Assembly (NCBI RefSeq): GCF_011319465.1
Contig: NZ_RCMB01000013.1
Coordinates: forward strand, 62,001-126,000
Length of the DNA stretch: 64,000 nucleotides
From: Candidatus Nitrosotalea sp. TS
GTDB taxonomy: Archaea > Thermoproteota > Nitrososphaeria > Nitrososphaerales > Nitrosopumilaceae
Direction of reading: 5' to 3'
Position 1 is the first letter of the stretch. The number at the start of each line of letters is the position of its first letter. This document shows, in pieces, positions 32,765 through 41,727 of the stretch. Under the pieces are notes generated by a model. The model ran no database searches. It worked only from the letters and a program-made list of their open reading frames with translations, and was not told where the DNA came from. A program made the position numbers and the translations under genes.

Positions 32765-33246
32765 ATGGACAAGATCACATTTTCTCTCATGCTGTCCAAA
32801 GGTGATACGGTTCCTGATTTTGCGCTCAGAGATAAGGAAGGAAAACTAGTCAAAAAATCAGATCTCAAGGGAAAAAAATATGTCGTCTACTTTTACCCAA
32901 AAGATTTCACGCCAGGGTGTACACAGAAGCAGCCGAGTTTGCACGCGATTACAAGAAATTCAAGAGTGCAGGAATTGAGATAATTGGAATCAGTCCTGAC
33001 GACGAAGAGTCTCACAAAAAGTTTGGTGAGAAAATGAGCGTTCCGTTCATCTTGCTTGCAGACACTGAAAAGGATGTTGCAAAGAAATTTGGCGTCTGGG
33101 GGAAAAAACAGTTCATGGGACGAGAGTACATGGGAGTAAACAGGACAACTTTTCTAGTAGATGAAAAAGGAAAAATTTTCAAGGTTTTTGAAAAAGTAAA
33201 ACCTGCAGGACATGCACAAGAAGTGCTAGAAGCCTTTAAGGCTTGA
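32765..33246 (+). CDS. Bcp/PrxQ-type peroxiredoxin (frameshifted)
   Basis: A thiol peroxidase. From ATG 32765: MLSKGDTVPDFALRDKEGK, YVVYFYPKDFTPGC with the peroxidatic Cys, then a one-base loss at about 32922 and TEAAEFARDYKKF in a new frame, continuing to 33246 (GISPDDEESHKKFGEK, FLVDEKGKI). The resolving Cys five residues after the peroxidatic one is replaced by Ala, so it would be a 1-Cys type needing an external thiol. It converges on, and overlaps by 11 nt, the Pro-rich gene. Confidence 0.88.
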
Positions 33247-34301
33247 AGCCTGCTGGCAATGTACCACGAATAGTTTTTGGTTTTGCCGGTTCCGGTGCAG
33301 TAGTTGTATAGGTATGTGTAGTAGTTGCTTGACCCTTGAACTGTTTGTTTGCAGGATGATATGACAGTCTAGGTCTTGTTGCAAAATACTTGTTTCCGCT
33401 GTAACCTGTAGAGCTTAGTTTAGCATATGTTGGTGACACTTCGCCAGAGTATGTTGATTCAGAAGACGATGTTGTTCTTGGTTCCTCTTTTGGTGTTGGC
33501 GGAGGCGGTGCCTTGAATCCAGCTGGCAGAGTTCCATGTGTTGGACCAGAAGCTGCAGGTCGTGGTTTTGCGGGTTCTGGTTTTGGAGTCTCCTTTGGAG
33601 CTGGCGGCGGTGGAGGTGCGTTAAATCCAGCAGGCAATGTACCACGTGAAGACGATGGTTTTGGTGCTGGTGGAGGTGCTTTGTGAGTCTCCTCCTCTGA
33701 AACATAATTTTCATATTCTGCGCCCTTTGCCTTCCACATTGATTTCTTTTCTGCATCTGTTGTTCCAGCAGGCAAAGTACCACGTGAAGATGAGTGCTTT
33801 GGCTCCGGAGCTGGCGGTGGTGGAGGAGGTGCAGTAGTTGTATAGGTATGTGTAGTAGTTGCTTGACCCTTGAACTGTTTGTTTGCAGGATGATATGACA
33901 GTCTAGGTCTTGTTGCAAAATACTTGTTTCCGCTGTAACCTGTAGAGCTTAGTTTAGCATATGTTGGTGACACTTCGCCAGAGTATGTTGATTCAGAAGA
34001 CGATGTTGTTCTTGGTTCCTCTTTTGGTGTTGGCGGAGGCGGTGCCTTGAATCCAGCTGGCAGAGTTCCATGTGTTGGACCAGAAGCTGCAGGTCGTGGT
34101 TTTGCAGGTTCTGGTTTTGGTGCTGGCGGAGGTGCAGTATGAGTATGCTTTGCTTCTGCGGGTTTTACCTGCGAAGATAGATTAGTGAAGCTTGGCTTCA
34201 AGCTCTGCTATTTTTGCCTCAAGTTCGGCAGTGTGGGAAGAGTCTTCCGCGGAAATTTTTTTAGTAGAACGAGTTCTTTTTGGTTTTGATTCTTTTGACA
34301 T
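33236..34301 (-). CDS. Pro/Thr-rich repeat protein with coiled-coil N-terminus (frameshifted)
   Basis: From ATG 34301: basic MSKESKPKRTRSTKK, a coiled coil HTAELEAKIAELEAKL, then a shift at about 34190 into the long frame. The rest is low-complexity, with five copies of (H/R)GTLPAGF(K/N)APPPP-like blocks, Pro/Lys/Glu linkers, and two copies of a ~97-residue block containing SGEVSPTYAKLSSTGYSGNK. No signal peptide or membrane helix, so probably cytoplasmic. The GTLPAG motif might be a short binding peptide. Confidence 0.65.
33294..33586. repeat. near-identical direct repeat, copy 1
   Basis: About 293 bp; pairs with 33828-34120, offset 534 bp. By eye I find a single mismatch near the end (GCGGG versus GCAGG). 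The offset equals 178 codons, so the duplication is in frame. Confidence 0.85.
33828..34120. repeat. near-identical direct repeat, copy 2
   Basis: Second copy of the 293-bp repeat inside the Pro-rich gene. Silent sites are also identical, so duplication or gene conversion is recent. Confidence 0.85.
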
Positions 34302-34399
34302 GTACTTGATTTCTGATAAAGTAGTTTATTTAGATTTTGATCACGACTAATTCTAGTATTTATAGAAGTTTTATATGACTAAAGGCCGATTTTAAGCCA

Positions 34400-34777
34400 T
34401 TGGACGACTTTGAGAAGGAATATCCCGAATTTGACTGGAAAAACACGCCAGCATACAAGCATCCGGGAGGAAAAGACTGCCCCTGCCCCAAGCACGAGTA
34501 CATAAGGGAGCAGATCAACGTAGCCAAGACTGTGAGCGAGACATCCAAGGAGTCAAGCAGTATCACGCTAAAGTTCTGCCCTGACCATTACCGCGTTTAT
34601 CTAAAAGAGGTAATTCCTGCAATGCCGCTCAAGTACAGAATCCTTACAAAGATCGCATTAAAAATTGGAGCAATAAAGATCGAACAGCTAAAGTACATGC
34701 AATCAGACCAGTGCTTTTACTGCAGGTTTGGCTCTGGCGGTCACGACAAGAAAAACGAGTTGCCGCCAATAATCTAG
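34400..34777 (+). CDS. conserved Cys-rich protein (125 aa)
   Basis: TTG start. Cysteine/histidine pairs CPCPKHEY, FCPDHY and CFYCRFG suggest a zinc or Fe-S site. The middle has a helix-rich segment. Apparently intact, with 4-nt stop overlap with the convergent DnaJ-like zinc-finger gene. No family name can be given. Confidence 0.55.
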   Translation: MDDFEKEYPEFDWKNTPAYKHPGGKDCPCPKHEYIREQINVAKTVSETSKESSSITLKFCPDHYRVYLKEVIPAMPLKYRILTKIALKIGAIKIEQLKYMQSDQCFYCRFGSGGHDKKNELPPII

Positions 34778-35004
34778 ACTGGGCCTATCAAAAGTTTCGG
34801 TTTGTTTGGAGTATCATGATGACATTTCTTTCCACAGAGCGGACATGTTATCCTGTCCAAAAAAATGCATTGGCAAATGTGCGACTTCATGTAACTGTCT
34901 GCAGTTTTGCTGTATTCTCCTGTTCCGTTGCAAAAAGAACATTGAGTATCTAAAAGAACAATCTTTCCACCGCCTCCACAGACGGAGCATTTTTGGCCGG
35001 ACAA
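34774..35004 (-). CDS. DnaJ-type zinc-finger protein
   Basis: 76 residues: CSVCGGGGK and CSFCNGTGE are the CxxCxGxG repeats of the DnaJ central zinc domain; CQCIF and CPLCGKKC add a second metal site. No J-domain is present. Stand-alone versions bind zinc and possibly unfolded protein. Confidence 0.65.
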   Translation of the reverse strand: MSGQKCSVCGGGGKIVLLDTQCSFCNGTGEYSKTADSYMKSHICQCIFLDRITCPLCGKKCHHDTPNKPKLLIGPV

Positions 35005-35111
35005 CTTATGCCATTCCCTTAGAGGATATTAAAGGTCTTTTGTTAAAACCCTTTCCTGTTTCCCAGCATTAATCCAGTTAAGCTTATACTGGATACACTT
35101 CAAGTGACGTT

Positions 35112-36555
35112 GTGCCAGTTGAGGAGCTTTCAGAGTTTGTAGACAAGCTCGAAAAAGCAGGTGAGCTAAAAAGAGTAAAGACGCAGGTTGACACCAACCT
35201 TGAGATTTCAGAAATTCTAAGTCGTGTAATGTATTCAAACGGTCCTGCAGTTCTTTTTGAAAATGTAAAAAATTATGACATGCCGGTTTTAGGAAATGCT
35301 TTTGGTTCCATCAAACGATTAGAGATTGGACTAGAAAATTCTGATTTTACAGAAATTGGTCAGAGAATTGTTGACATGACTCGCATGGAAGTGCCAAGTG
35401 GAATTTTGGACAAGCTGCGAAAACTTCCAGAGCTTTCAAAGATAACTGACATTGCACCAAAATTGCAAAAAAGCGGTCCTGTGACAGAAGTGTTTGAAGA
35501 ATCTCCATCATTTGAAAAAATTCCAATCCTAAAAACATGGCCAAAGGATGCAGGAAAATTCATCACGCTTGGTCTTGCTGCCACAAAACATCCCGAGACT
35601 GGAGTTAGGAATCTTGGCGTATACAGGATGCAAATTTTAGACCGAACTCATGCTCTCATGCACTGGCAAAAGCACAAACGTGGAGCACATCATTATGATA
35701 TCAAAAAAGATTCTGGCAGCAAGATAGAGGTTGCAGTGATAATTGGTGCAGACCCTGCCACAGTTTTTTCTGCAGTAGCTCCAGTTCCAGAAGGGCTTGA
35801 CAAGTATGTCTTTGCAGGAATCACAAGAAAAACTGGAATCAAGACTGTAAAATGCAGAACAGTCGATCTTGAAGTGCCTGCAAACGCAGAGATGGTGCTT
35901 GAGGGATATGTGGATCCTTCAGACATTAGAATGGAAGGACCGTTCGGTGATCATACCGGATACTATACCCCCCCTGAGCCTTACCCAGTCTTTACGCTAA
36001 CTGGAATTATGCGAAGGCAAAAACCAATCTACCTGACTACAATAGTCGGAAAACCAATCTTGGAAGACGCATTCATTGGCAAAGTAATAGAGCGCTCATT
36101 TCTTCCACTCATCAGAATGTTTCATCCAGAGGTGGTTGATTTTGCAATGCCTGCCGCCGGATGGTTCCAGGGGATGGCAATAATATCAATCAAGAAAAGA
36201 TATCCAGGACAGGCAAAAAAAGTCATGATGGGTCTGTGGGGAATGGGCCAGCTTTCACTGACAAAAATTTTCATCGTAGTGGACGAGGACGTCAACGTGC
36301 ATGATATGAATGATATCATATGGGCAGTCACGACTCGCTCAGATGCCGCAAGAGATGTTACCATAATCAACAATACCCCTACTGACACCCTAGACCCCGC
36401 ATCACCGACTGGTCAATCTTGGCTCAAAACTTGGAATCGATGCCACCCAGAAGACAAAGGAAGAAGGATATCAAAGAGAGATTCAGGAACTTGTAAAATC
36501 AGATGATGAGACCAAGAAACTTGTAGATTCCAAGTGGTCCAGTTACGGAATCTAG
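35112..36555 (+). CDS. UbiD family prenylated-FMN decarboxylase (frameshifted near C-terminus)
   Basis: The UbiD family decarboxylates aromatic or unsaturated acids with prenyl-FMN. The frame from GTG 35112 contains LFENVKNYDMPVLGNAFGS, HALMHWQKHKRGAHHYD, FGDHTGYYTPPEPYPVF and the catalytic E-R-E-type region. Near 36415 a one-base shift hides LGSKLGIDATQKTKEEG, and the true end is SKWSSYGI at 36555, total about 480 residues. GCTTATAC lies ~26 nt before the start. Convergent with the mqnC-like gene, so it may act in menaquinone synthesis (decarboxylation of the naphthoate intermediate). Confidence 0.88.
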
Positions 36556-37193
36556 TATGTCTTTACAGTATTGTAAAAGTTGTCGCGCTCTTCCACTTGA
36601 TATCCGATTTGTTTTACAGCATCAATGATTTTAGGTGCGGTAAGTTCTGTTGACCTTGCACCTGTACACGATACCACTTCCTCTCCAAGCAATGTACCTC
36701 CAAAGTCGTCTGCGCCATATTGTAGTGCCATCTGGGCCATGGCAACACCATTTGTGAGCCATGAGGACTGGATGTGAGGTATGAGTCCATCATACATCAT
36801 TCTCGATATTGCAATCATCTTGAGCAGCTCGGTTCCTCCCGCAGCATACTTGACTGTCTCTTCTTTTTGCATTAGGGTGTTGTTTGGCTCAAAGCTCCAC
36901 GGAATAAACGCCATAAATCCCCCAGTCTTTTCCTGGAGTTTTCCAATCTTTACAAAATGTTCTGCAATCTCTTTTTTTGTCTCCACATGTCCATACATCA
37001 TTGTGGCAGATGCCGGAATGTCCATGCTGTGAGCTTCTTCCATTATTCTAAGCCAAGTCTCACTTGAGATCTTTTTTGGGCTTATTACTTGTTTTACGCT
37101 GTCAACTAGAATTTCTGCTCCGGCACCAGGTACTGACTGAAGACCTGCTTCCTTTAGTCTTGCAAGCACTTCCTTTGTGCTTGTGTGTTCCAC
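36552..37193 (-). CDS. MqnC/CofH-like radical SAM enzyme, C-terminal part (frameshifted)
   Basis: Contains the C-terminal half of a futalosine- or F420-type radical SAM enzyme: HTSTKEVLARLKEAGLQSVP, GAGAEILVDSVK, SATMMYGHVETKKEI and GGFMAFIPWSFEPNNT. The arrangement fits MqnC (dehypoxanthine futalosine cyclase) better than CofH. It joins the middle piece by one extra T at about 37195. Confidence 0.85.
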   Translation of the reverse strand: MEHTSTKEVLARLKEAGLQSVPGAGAEILVDSVKQVISPKKISSETWLRIMEEAHSMDIPASATMMYGHVETKKEIAEHFVKIGKLQEKTGGFMAFIPWSFEPNNTLMQKEETVKYAAGGTELLKMIAISRMMYDGLIPHIQSSWLTNGVAMAQMALQYGADDFGGTLLGEEVVSCTGARSTELTAPKIIDAVKQIGYQVEERDNFYNTVKTY

Positions 37194-37194
37194 T

Positions 37195-37461
37195 TTAGGA
37201 TATCATGTCAATTTCAGATGCAGATAATGCATGAACTCCCACTTTGGGGAATTTTTTTCGAATTAGTCGAAACGCATCTTCATAGTATTCTATTCTAAGC
37301 TTTGGATTGTGTCCGCCCTGGAACATTACTTGCGTAATGCCAAACATTTCCCATGCTGCCTTTAGTCTTGATTCAACTTGTTCTAATGATACGGTATAAG
37401 ATTCGTCATGTCCCGGTGGCCTAGTAAAACGCACAAAACTTGCAATCTGTGATACATACAT
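37195..37461 (-). CDS. MqnC/CofH-like radical SAM enzyme, middle part (frameshifted)
   Basis: After the shift at about 37430 the frame reads RPPGHDESYTVSLEQVESRL, GITQVMFQGGHNPKLRIEYY and GVHALSASEIDMIS. The GGHNP motif and the SASE loop are characteristic of MqnC-type enzymes. An inserted T separates it from the third piece. Confidence 0.82.
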   Translation of the reverse strand: MYVSQIASFVRFTRPPGHDESYTVSLEQVESRLKAAWEMFGITQVMFQGGHNPKLRIEYYEDAFRLIRKKFPKVGVHALSASEIDMIS

Positions 37462-37672
37462 TGGTGTAATTGAGAATCATATTGTTTACAAACGAAGCCT
37501 TGTTTCCAAATTTTTTTCTTGTAAGATATCCACCTACAAGACCCATCAGATGAACATCATCAGAGTCCAAAAGTCTCAGGCATTCATCATAACCAGGCCT
37601 TTTTCCAGCAACAGAATTTTCTAAAATATCTCCTATCTCAGAATGGTGAAGTTGTTGAGTTAGTTGGCTCAA
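37421..37672 (-). CDS. MqnC/CofH-like radical SAM enzyme, N-terminal part (frameshifted)
   Basis: The N-terminus ends with ILNYTNVCITDCKFCAFY: C-x3-C-x2-C binds the radical SAM 4Fe-4S cluster. Removing one T after FCAFY restores FYRPPGHDES and joins the second piece. The full gene, 36552-37672, would encode about 370 residues, normal for MqnC. Confidence 0.85.
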   Translation of the reverse strand: MSQLTQQLHHSEIGDILENSVAGKRPGYDECLRLLDSDDVHLMGLVGGYLTRKKFGNKASFVNNMILNYTNVCITDCKFCAFY

Positions 37673-37925
37673 TTGGTTTTTGATCTTTACCTATTGTATT
37701 TAATCGTTTGAGAGATAAAATCACAAGATTTGATATGAATTGGAATTTGGACTTGAGATTTTATCTTTTCTCCAAAAAATCCAAATTTTTTCATTAATTT
37801 TTACTTGATGAGATTGTCCCGCCCCTCAAGCCAATTGTTCTCATTACAACATTCAGCATACCCAAATGGAAGCATGCATCTTTGCCCCACTATTTTTAAG
37901 TAGGGCACACTTAGGATTAATTCCA

Positions 37926-38714
37926 ATGGTTAGCGGTTTTCAGATTCGAATGAATCGCATATTACGAAACGGCAAGATGCTATGCATCCCAATGGACCAT
38001 GGAATATCCAATGGTCCCCTAAAGGGAATTGAGGATCCATATCCATTGATCTACACATGTCAAAATTTCGGCCTTACCTCTGTTATAATCAACAAGGGAA
38101 TTTTCAAGAATTTACCCAAGCCAACTAAGATTGGATTGATAGTTCATTACTCTGCAAGTACTTCTCTTTCCATGTCTCCAAACAGAAAGATGCTCACCGG
38201 ATCAGTTCAAGAAGCATTGCGTCTTGGAGCAGATGGCGTATCTTTGCATATCAATATCGGTGGAAAGGAAGAGCCTGAAATGCTTGAACAGCTTGGCACA
38301 ATTGCAGACGACTGTCACAAGTGGAGCATGCCATTGCTTGCAATGATGTATCCAAGAGGAGAGAATGTAAAGAACCCGCATGACCCAGCCATCGTTGGGC
38401 ATGTGGCAAGAATTGGTGCAGAGTGTGGCGCCGACATTGTCAAAACATTGTACACTGGAGATGTAGATTCATTTTCTAAGATAGTAAAGAGTACACCAGT
38501 TCCAGTAGTAATTGCCGGAGGACCAAAAGCAAAAACCGACAAGGATATTTTGCAAATGACAGAAGAAGCAATGCAGGCCGGTGCCAAAGGAGTAACATAT
38601 GGCAGGAACATATTTGAGCATGCCAACCCAGCCAAGATGACTCATGCTCTTGCTGCAATAATATTTAGAAAGGAATCGGCAAAGGAAGCTGCAAAATACC
38701 TTGACAAAAAATAG
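37926..38714 (+). CDS. 2-amino-3,7-dideoxy-D-threo-hept-6-ulosonate synthase (archaeal aroA')
   Basis: First enzyme of the archaeal aromatic route: condenses a DKFP-type sugar with aspartate semialdehyde. About 262 residues of the DhnA/class I FBA-like family; [42 protein letters not shown], the Schiff-base lysine in [10 protein letters not shown], and VVIAGGPK. Start ATG 37926 is preceded by TTTTTAAG at about 27 nt; the frame extends further upstream but without support. It overlaps the DHQ synthase II start by 14 nt. Confidence 0.93.
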   Translation: MVSGFQIRMNRILRNGKMLCIPMDHGISNGPLKGIEDPYPLIYTCQNFGLTSVIINKGIFKNLPKPTKIGLIVHYSASTSLSMSPNRKMLTGSVQEALRLGADGVSLHINIGGKEEPEMLEQLGTIADDCHKWSMPLLAMMYPRGENVKNPHDPAIVGHVARIGAECGADIVKTLYTGDVDSFSKIVKSTPVPVVIAGGPKAKTDKDILQMTEEAMQAGAKGVTYGRNIFEHANPAKMTHALAAIIFRKESAKEAAKYLDKK

Positions 38715-39756
38715 AGAATTCATCATAGCCCCAAAGGTACCAAGGGGCCAGCTTGCCAAATTTTTAACAGAGATAGAAAAAGAAGGCATTAAGATTGTCA
38801 ACGTGGACCCATCAGCCCTCAAGGGATTGAAGACAAGGCTTGCAACAATTTACACATCACAGAATGCAGATTACGTCATAGTTGATAAAGTGACCAAGAT
38901 GAAAGGGAAAAAAATAGGAATGAAGTTCAAGGTTTTATCAAATGCAGACATTGAAAATATATTACATGTTGCAAAGACAGGGCTTGACTTTGTGGTAGTA
39001 GAGGTAAAGGATTGGAAGATAATTCCGCTTGAGAACATTATTGCAAAACTTCACAAGATTCACACAAAGATATTTGCCATTGCAAATTCGCCCGAAGAGG
39101 TACGAAAGATGTTCTCCATACTTGAGATAGGAGTAGACGGGGTCATATTCTCTACAAGTTCTCTAAACGAGGTAAAGGAGTCTCTAGTCTATCTAGGTAC
39201 GAAAAACTTTGACCTCAAGCCAGCAAAGATTCTCGAAATAAAAGAGGTTGGAAATGGCGAGCGAGTTTGTGTAGATACAGCTTCGATGCTTGGTCGCGGA
39301 GAGGGAATGTTGATAGGAAGCAGGTCAAACTTTTTGTTTTTGGTTCATAATGAATCGGTAGGATCTTCATTTACATCTCCAAGACCATTTAGGGTCAATG
39401 CAGGAGCTGTCCATTGTTATACATTATCACCAGATGGAACCACCAAATATCTCTCAGAGCTTGAAACAGGATCTGAAGTACTAGTAACTGATTCACATGG
39501 CAGGGCCAGAAGAGCTACTGTTGGCCGCTCAAAAATAGAGAGCAGGCCAATGTTAATGATAAAAGCCCAGATCGAAAATGAGATAGGCGGCATAATTGCC
39601 CAAAATGCAGAGACAATTAGATTTGTCCGTCCAAATGGTCATCTAGTATCTGTTACACATCTCAAAAGGGGAGACGTGGTGCTTGCATATTCCAAGCCAG
39701 CTACTGGAAGGCACTTTGGCATGGAAGTAGATGATGAATACATTATCGAAAAATAA
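38701..39756 (+). CDS. 3-dehydroquinate synthase II (archaeal aroB')
   Basis: Makes 3-dehydroquinate from the ADH synthase product by NAD-dependent oxidative deamination and cyclisation. 351 residues; family blocks VSSLNEVKE-like region, GERVCVDTASMLGRGEGMLIGS, VHNESVGSSFTSPRPFRVNAGAVH and LKRGDVVLAY. Starts with TTG within the upstream gene (14-nt overlap), indicating translational coupling. Confidence 0.95.
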   Translation: MTKNREFIIAPKVPRGQLAKFLTEIEKEGIKIVNVDPSALKGLKTRLATIYTSQNADYVIVDKVTKMKGKKIGMKFKVLSNADIENILHVAKTGLDFVVVEVKDWKIIPLENIIAKLHKIHTKIFAIANSPEEVRKMFSILEIGVDGVIFSTSSLNEVKESLVYLGTKNFDLKPAKILEIKEVGNGERVCVDTASMLGRGEGMLIGSRSNFLFLVHNESVGSSFTSPRPFRVNAGAVHCYTLSPDGTTKYLSELETGSEVLVTDSHGRARRATVGRSKIESRPMLMIKAQIENEIGGIIAQNAETIRFVRPNGHLVSVTHLKRGDVVLAYSKPATGRHFGMEVDDEYIIEK

Positions 39757-39838
39757 AGCGCAGTTCTGAATCTAATATTTTTCATATACCCTCCAACGTT
39801 CATCACATTATTATAGTGAAATTTCTTGTTATGATACG

Positions 39839-40006
39839 TTGAGTCTTCGCTGTAACATATGTTCACAGGAAATAGACGAAAAGGAAATTGAAAATCACGT
39901 GAACACACAACAGCACAAGGATAACAAATTAAAAATTTCTAAACCAAATGAAAGCGGGTCTGATATCAGCGTCGTAAAGATGTGGTATAGTTCTAGCAAC
40001 AAGTAA
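39839..40006 (+). CDS. small C2H2 zinc-finger protein (55 aa)
   Basis: TTG start 39839: SLRCNICSQEIDEKEIENHV, then NTQQHKDNKLK and an acidic/aromatic tail ending VVKMWYSSSNK. The C-x2-C...H-x5-H pattern with the following HKDNK resembles matrin/U1-type fingers. ATTATTATAG lies ~28 nt upstream, supporting leaderless transcription of a real gene. Confidence 0.6.
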   Translation: MSLRCNICSQEIDEKEIENHVNTQQHKDNKLKISKPNESGSDISVVKMWYSSSNK

Positions 40007-40039
40007 TGAATTTGACCTATATTAAAGAAAAAGAAGAAG

Positions 40040-40243
40040 TTATTTGAATTTCTTTTTTATCTGAACTATTTCAGCCATCTCTTCTCTGAGATGTTTTTTC
40101 AGGAGGGCTTCATGTTGACGCTTGTGTCTCCAATAAAGATTCATTACGGATTGTCTTGATCCGGCCCTCTTTAGTGCAGCAGTGTAGTTTCTATGGCTTT
40201 TTTCTACCTCGCGAAAATACGACTTGCTGTTTGTAGTTACCAT
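40040..40243 (-). CDS. small basic helical protein
   Basis: 67 residues, rich in Lys/Arg/His: REVEKSHRNYTAALKRAGSR, MNLYWRHKRQHEALLKKHLR and IVQIKKKFK. It is encoded downstream of the DNA methyltransferase on the same strand, 39 nt away. Could bind nucleic acid; no family. Confidence 0.55.
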   Translation of the reverse strand: MVTTNSKSYFREVEKSHRNYTAALKRAGSRQSVMNLYWRHKRQHEALLKKHLREEMAEIVQIKKKFK

Positions 40244-40282
40244 GGCATGATTGGCGATCCTTGATAGATAACCTTTACGATC

Positions 40283-41146
40283 TTAGGTCAGAACTAGTCT
40301 AGAGTCAAGATGTTCTGGGAATTTCCAGTTAGGTACTAACTGGAATTCACGAAGTAGAGGGGGTTCCATGACTCTCTTTGTTGCAATCTTGACATATTTT
40401 TCTGACTTGTCAACTCCTATGTACTTGCGCTTGAGGAACCTGGCCATCTTTGGGGTTTGGCCACTCCCCGTAAACGGGTCCAAGACCAGATCACCCACAT
40501 TACTGTAAAGTTGAATCAACCTATACGGAATCTCTTCTGGAAAAGCAGCTGGATGGAACTTTCGGTAGCTTGGTGGCACAGGGGCAATATGCCATACAGA
40601 ATTTGCCATCTCCTTTTTCATGATATTATCGATTCGAAGTCTGCTTTTCTCGTCCTTGACATTGTTAAACGGCTCCTTTCGCAGTATGATAATCTGCTCA
40701 TGCATGATATTGGGATAGTAGTAGGTTGGATACGGATGCTGTACTGTTACACGAAATCTCTTTTTGCCACCAGTTACCTTGTTCCAGATTATCTCTTCAA
40801 AGAACTTCCAGCTGTTTTCATCTCTTGTCAGCTCAACTGACAGCATGGCAGGCAAAGGCAGTTTGACTTTTCCTTCTATAATTTCATTTCCTATAACAAT
40901 ACAGCAATAGCCTCCGGGTTTGGTTACTTGATAAACCTGCGAGAAGACTTGTTTCATTTCTTCAAGCCAGCTCTCAATTGACACTCCAACAGTTCCCCTA
41001 TACCACTTTTTACTTGTTTGATGTTCATCATAGTTTATCGCGTTATGGTACGGTGGAGATGTTACAGTAAGTGATACAGAGTTCTTGCCAATTTGGGAAA
41101 GATCTCTTGAATCAGAAACTACGATAAAATTCGGTTTCCACACCAC
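40283..41146 (-). CDS. DNA (cytosine-N4/adenine-N6) methyltransferase, beta class
   Basis: 287 residues. Catalytic motif IV TSPPY (29-33) precedes the target-recognition region, and SAM-binding motif I DPFTGSGQ (223-230) lies near the C-terminus; this order is the beta class. TSPPY is usual for N4-cytosine enzymes, though adenine cannot be excluded. No restriction endonuclease is adjacent, so it looks solitary and may mark DNA for a regulatory purpose. It lies between a basic protein and Alba on the same strand. Confidence 0.88.
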   Translation of the reverse strand: MVWKPNFIVVSDSRDLSQIGKNSVSLTVTSPPYHNAINYDEHQTSKKWYRGTVGVSIESWLEEMKQVFSQVYQVTKPGGYCCIVIGNEIIEGKVKLPLPAMLSVELTRDENSWKFFEEIIWNKVTGGKKRFRVTVQHPYPTYYYPNIMHEQIIILRKEPFNNVKDEKSRLRIDNIMKKEMANSVWHIAPVPPSYRKFHPAAFPEEIPYRLIQLYSNVGDLVLDPFTGSGQTPKMARFLKRKYIGVDKSEKYVKIATKRVMEPPLLREFQLVPNWKFPEHLDSRLVLT

Positions 41147-41226
41147 CTTCCTAAAGCAGTTTGATATTTAATATTTGTAAAAAGATCTGAGTGTCAACGG
41201 GTTTGGTAGAAATCAAAGAAAATCAG

Positions 41227-41259
41227 CTAAAACATGTTTTCGTGATTTACATGTTTTAG
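41227..41259. repeat. perfect 11-bp inverted repeat between Alba and the methyltransferase
   Basis: Arms CTAAAACATGT and ACATGTTTTAG with an 11-nt loop, just after the Alba stop. Either an RNA hairpin at the transcript end or a protein-binding site. Confidence 0.6.
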
Positions 41260-41265
41260 TCAGTC

Positions 41266-41562
41266 TTATGCATTTTTCTTTACTTCAATTTCTATAGTGG
41301 ATACATTTCTTGGTCTTCCGTCATTTGACTCTAGTTGTTCAGACCCTATCTTGATCTCTCCTATAGTATATCCGGAACCGTCTGTCCTTCTTGCGACTAT
41401 TTGTGCCACGTCAACAGCTCTGCCTATACTAAGCCCTCTTGCTTTTATCGATACTTTTGGGCGGTTAGCAAGCTGTATGAGCGCTGATGTCACATATGCC
41501 ATCAAAGGCTTTTTTCCGATGAAGACTGTGTCTTTTGCTTCCGATCTATTCTCTGTGCTCAT
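41266..41562 (-). CDS. albA: Alba chromatin/RNA-binding protein
   Basis: 98 residues. VFIGKKPLMAYVTSALIQLA, then KVSIKARGLSIGRAVDVAQI and strand VSTIEIEVKKN are the Alba fold with the basic KKP loop. Dimers coat DNA or RNA. Confidence 0.93.
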   Translation of the reverse strand: MSTENRSEAKDTVFIGKKPLMAYVTSALIQLANRPKVSIKARGLSIGRAVDVAQIVARRTDGSGYTIGEIKIGSEQLESNDGRPRNVSTIEIEVKKNA

Positions 41563-41727
41563 GCAGTTTTCATATCAGGGTCGTTTCATAAAAGTTTCTT
41601 TAGTATTTGTTCGAGAACCGCCTATTTGATGAGAGAAAACGATCCTATACGATGATTACTTTGATAGTATGATCAAGGATGATTGTATGCTAATGTAAAT
41701 ATACCAGTAGAATATACAAGCTCTCAG

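Noticed and set aside
33415-33918. 167-residue His/Gln-rich protein on the minus strand
   Set aside because: It is an out-of-frame reading of the Pro-rich repeat gene; the composition follows from CCA/CAG-type codon shifts.
33294-34120. CRISPR array or transposon ends for the 293-bp direct repeat
   Set aside because: The repeat is one long in-frame pair inside a coding sequence, without regular short repeats, spacers, inverted ends or transposase.
41227-41259. Bacterial-type intrinsic terminator
   Set aside because: The hairpin is A/T-rich without a following T-tract and archaeal termination does not need hairpins; kept only as an inverted repeat.
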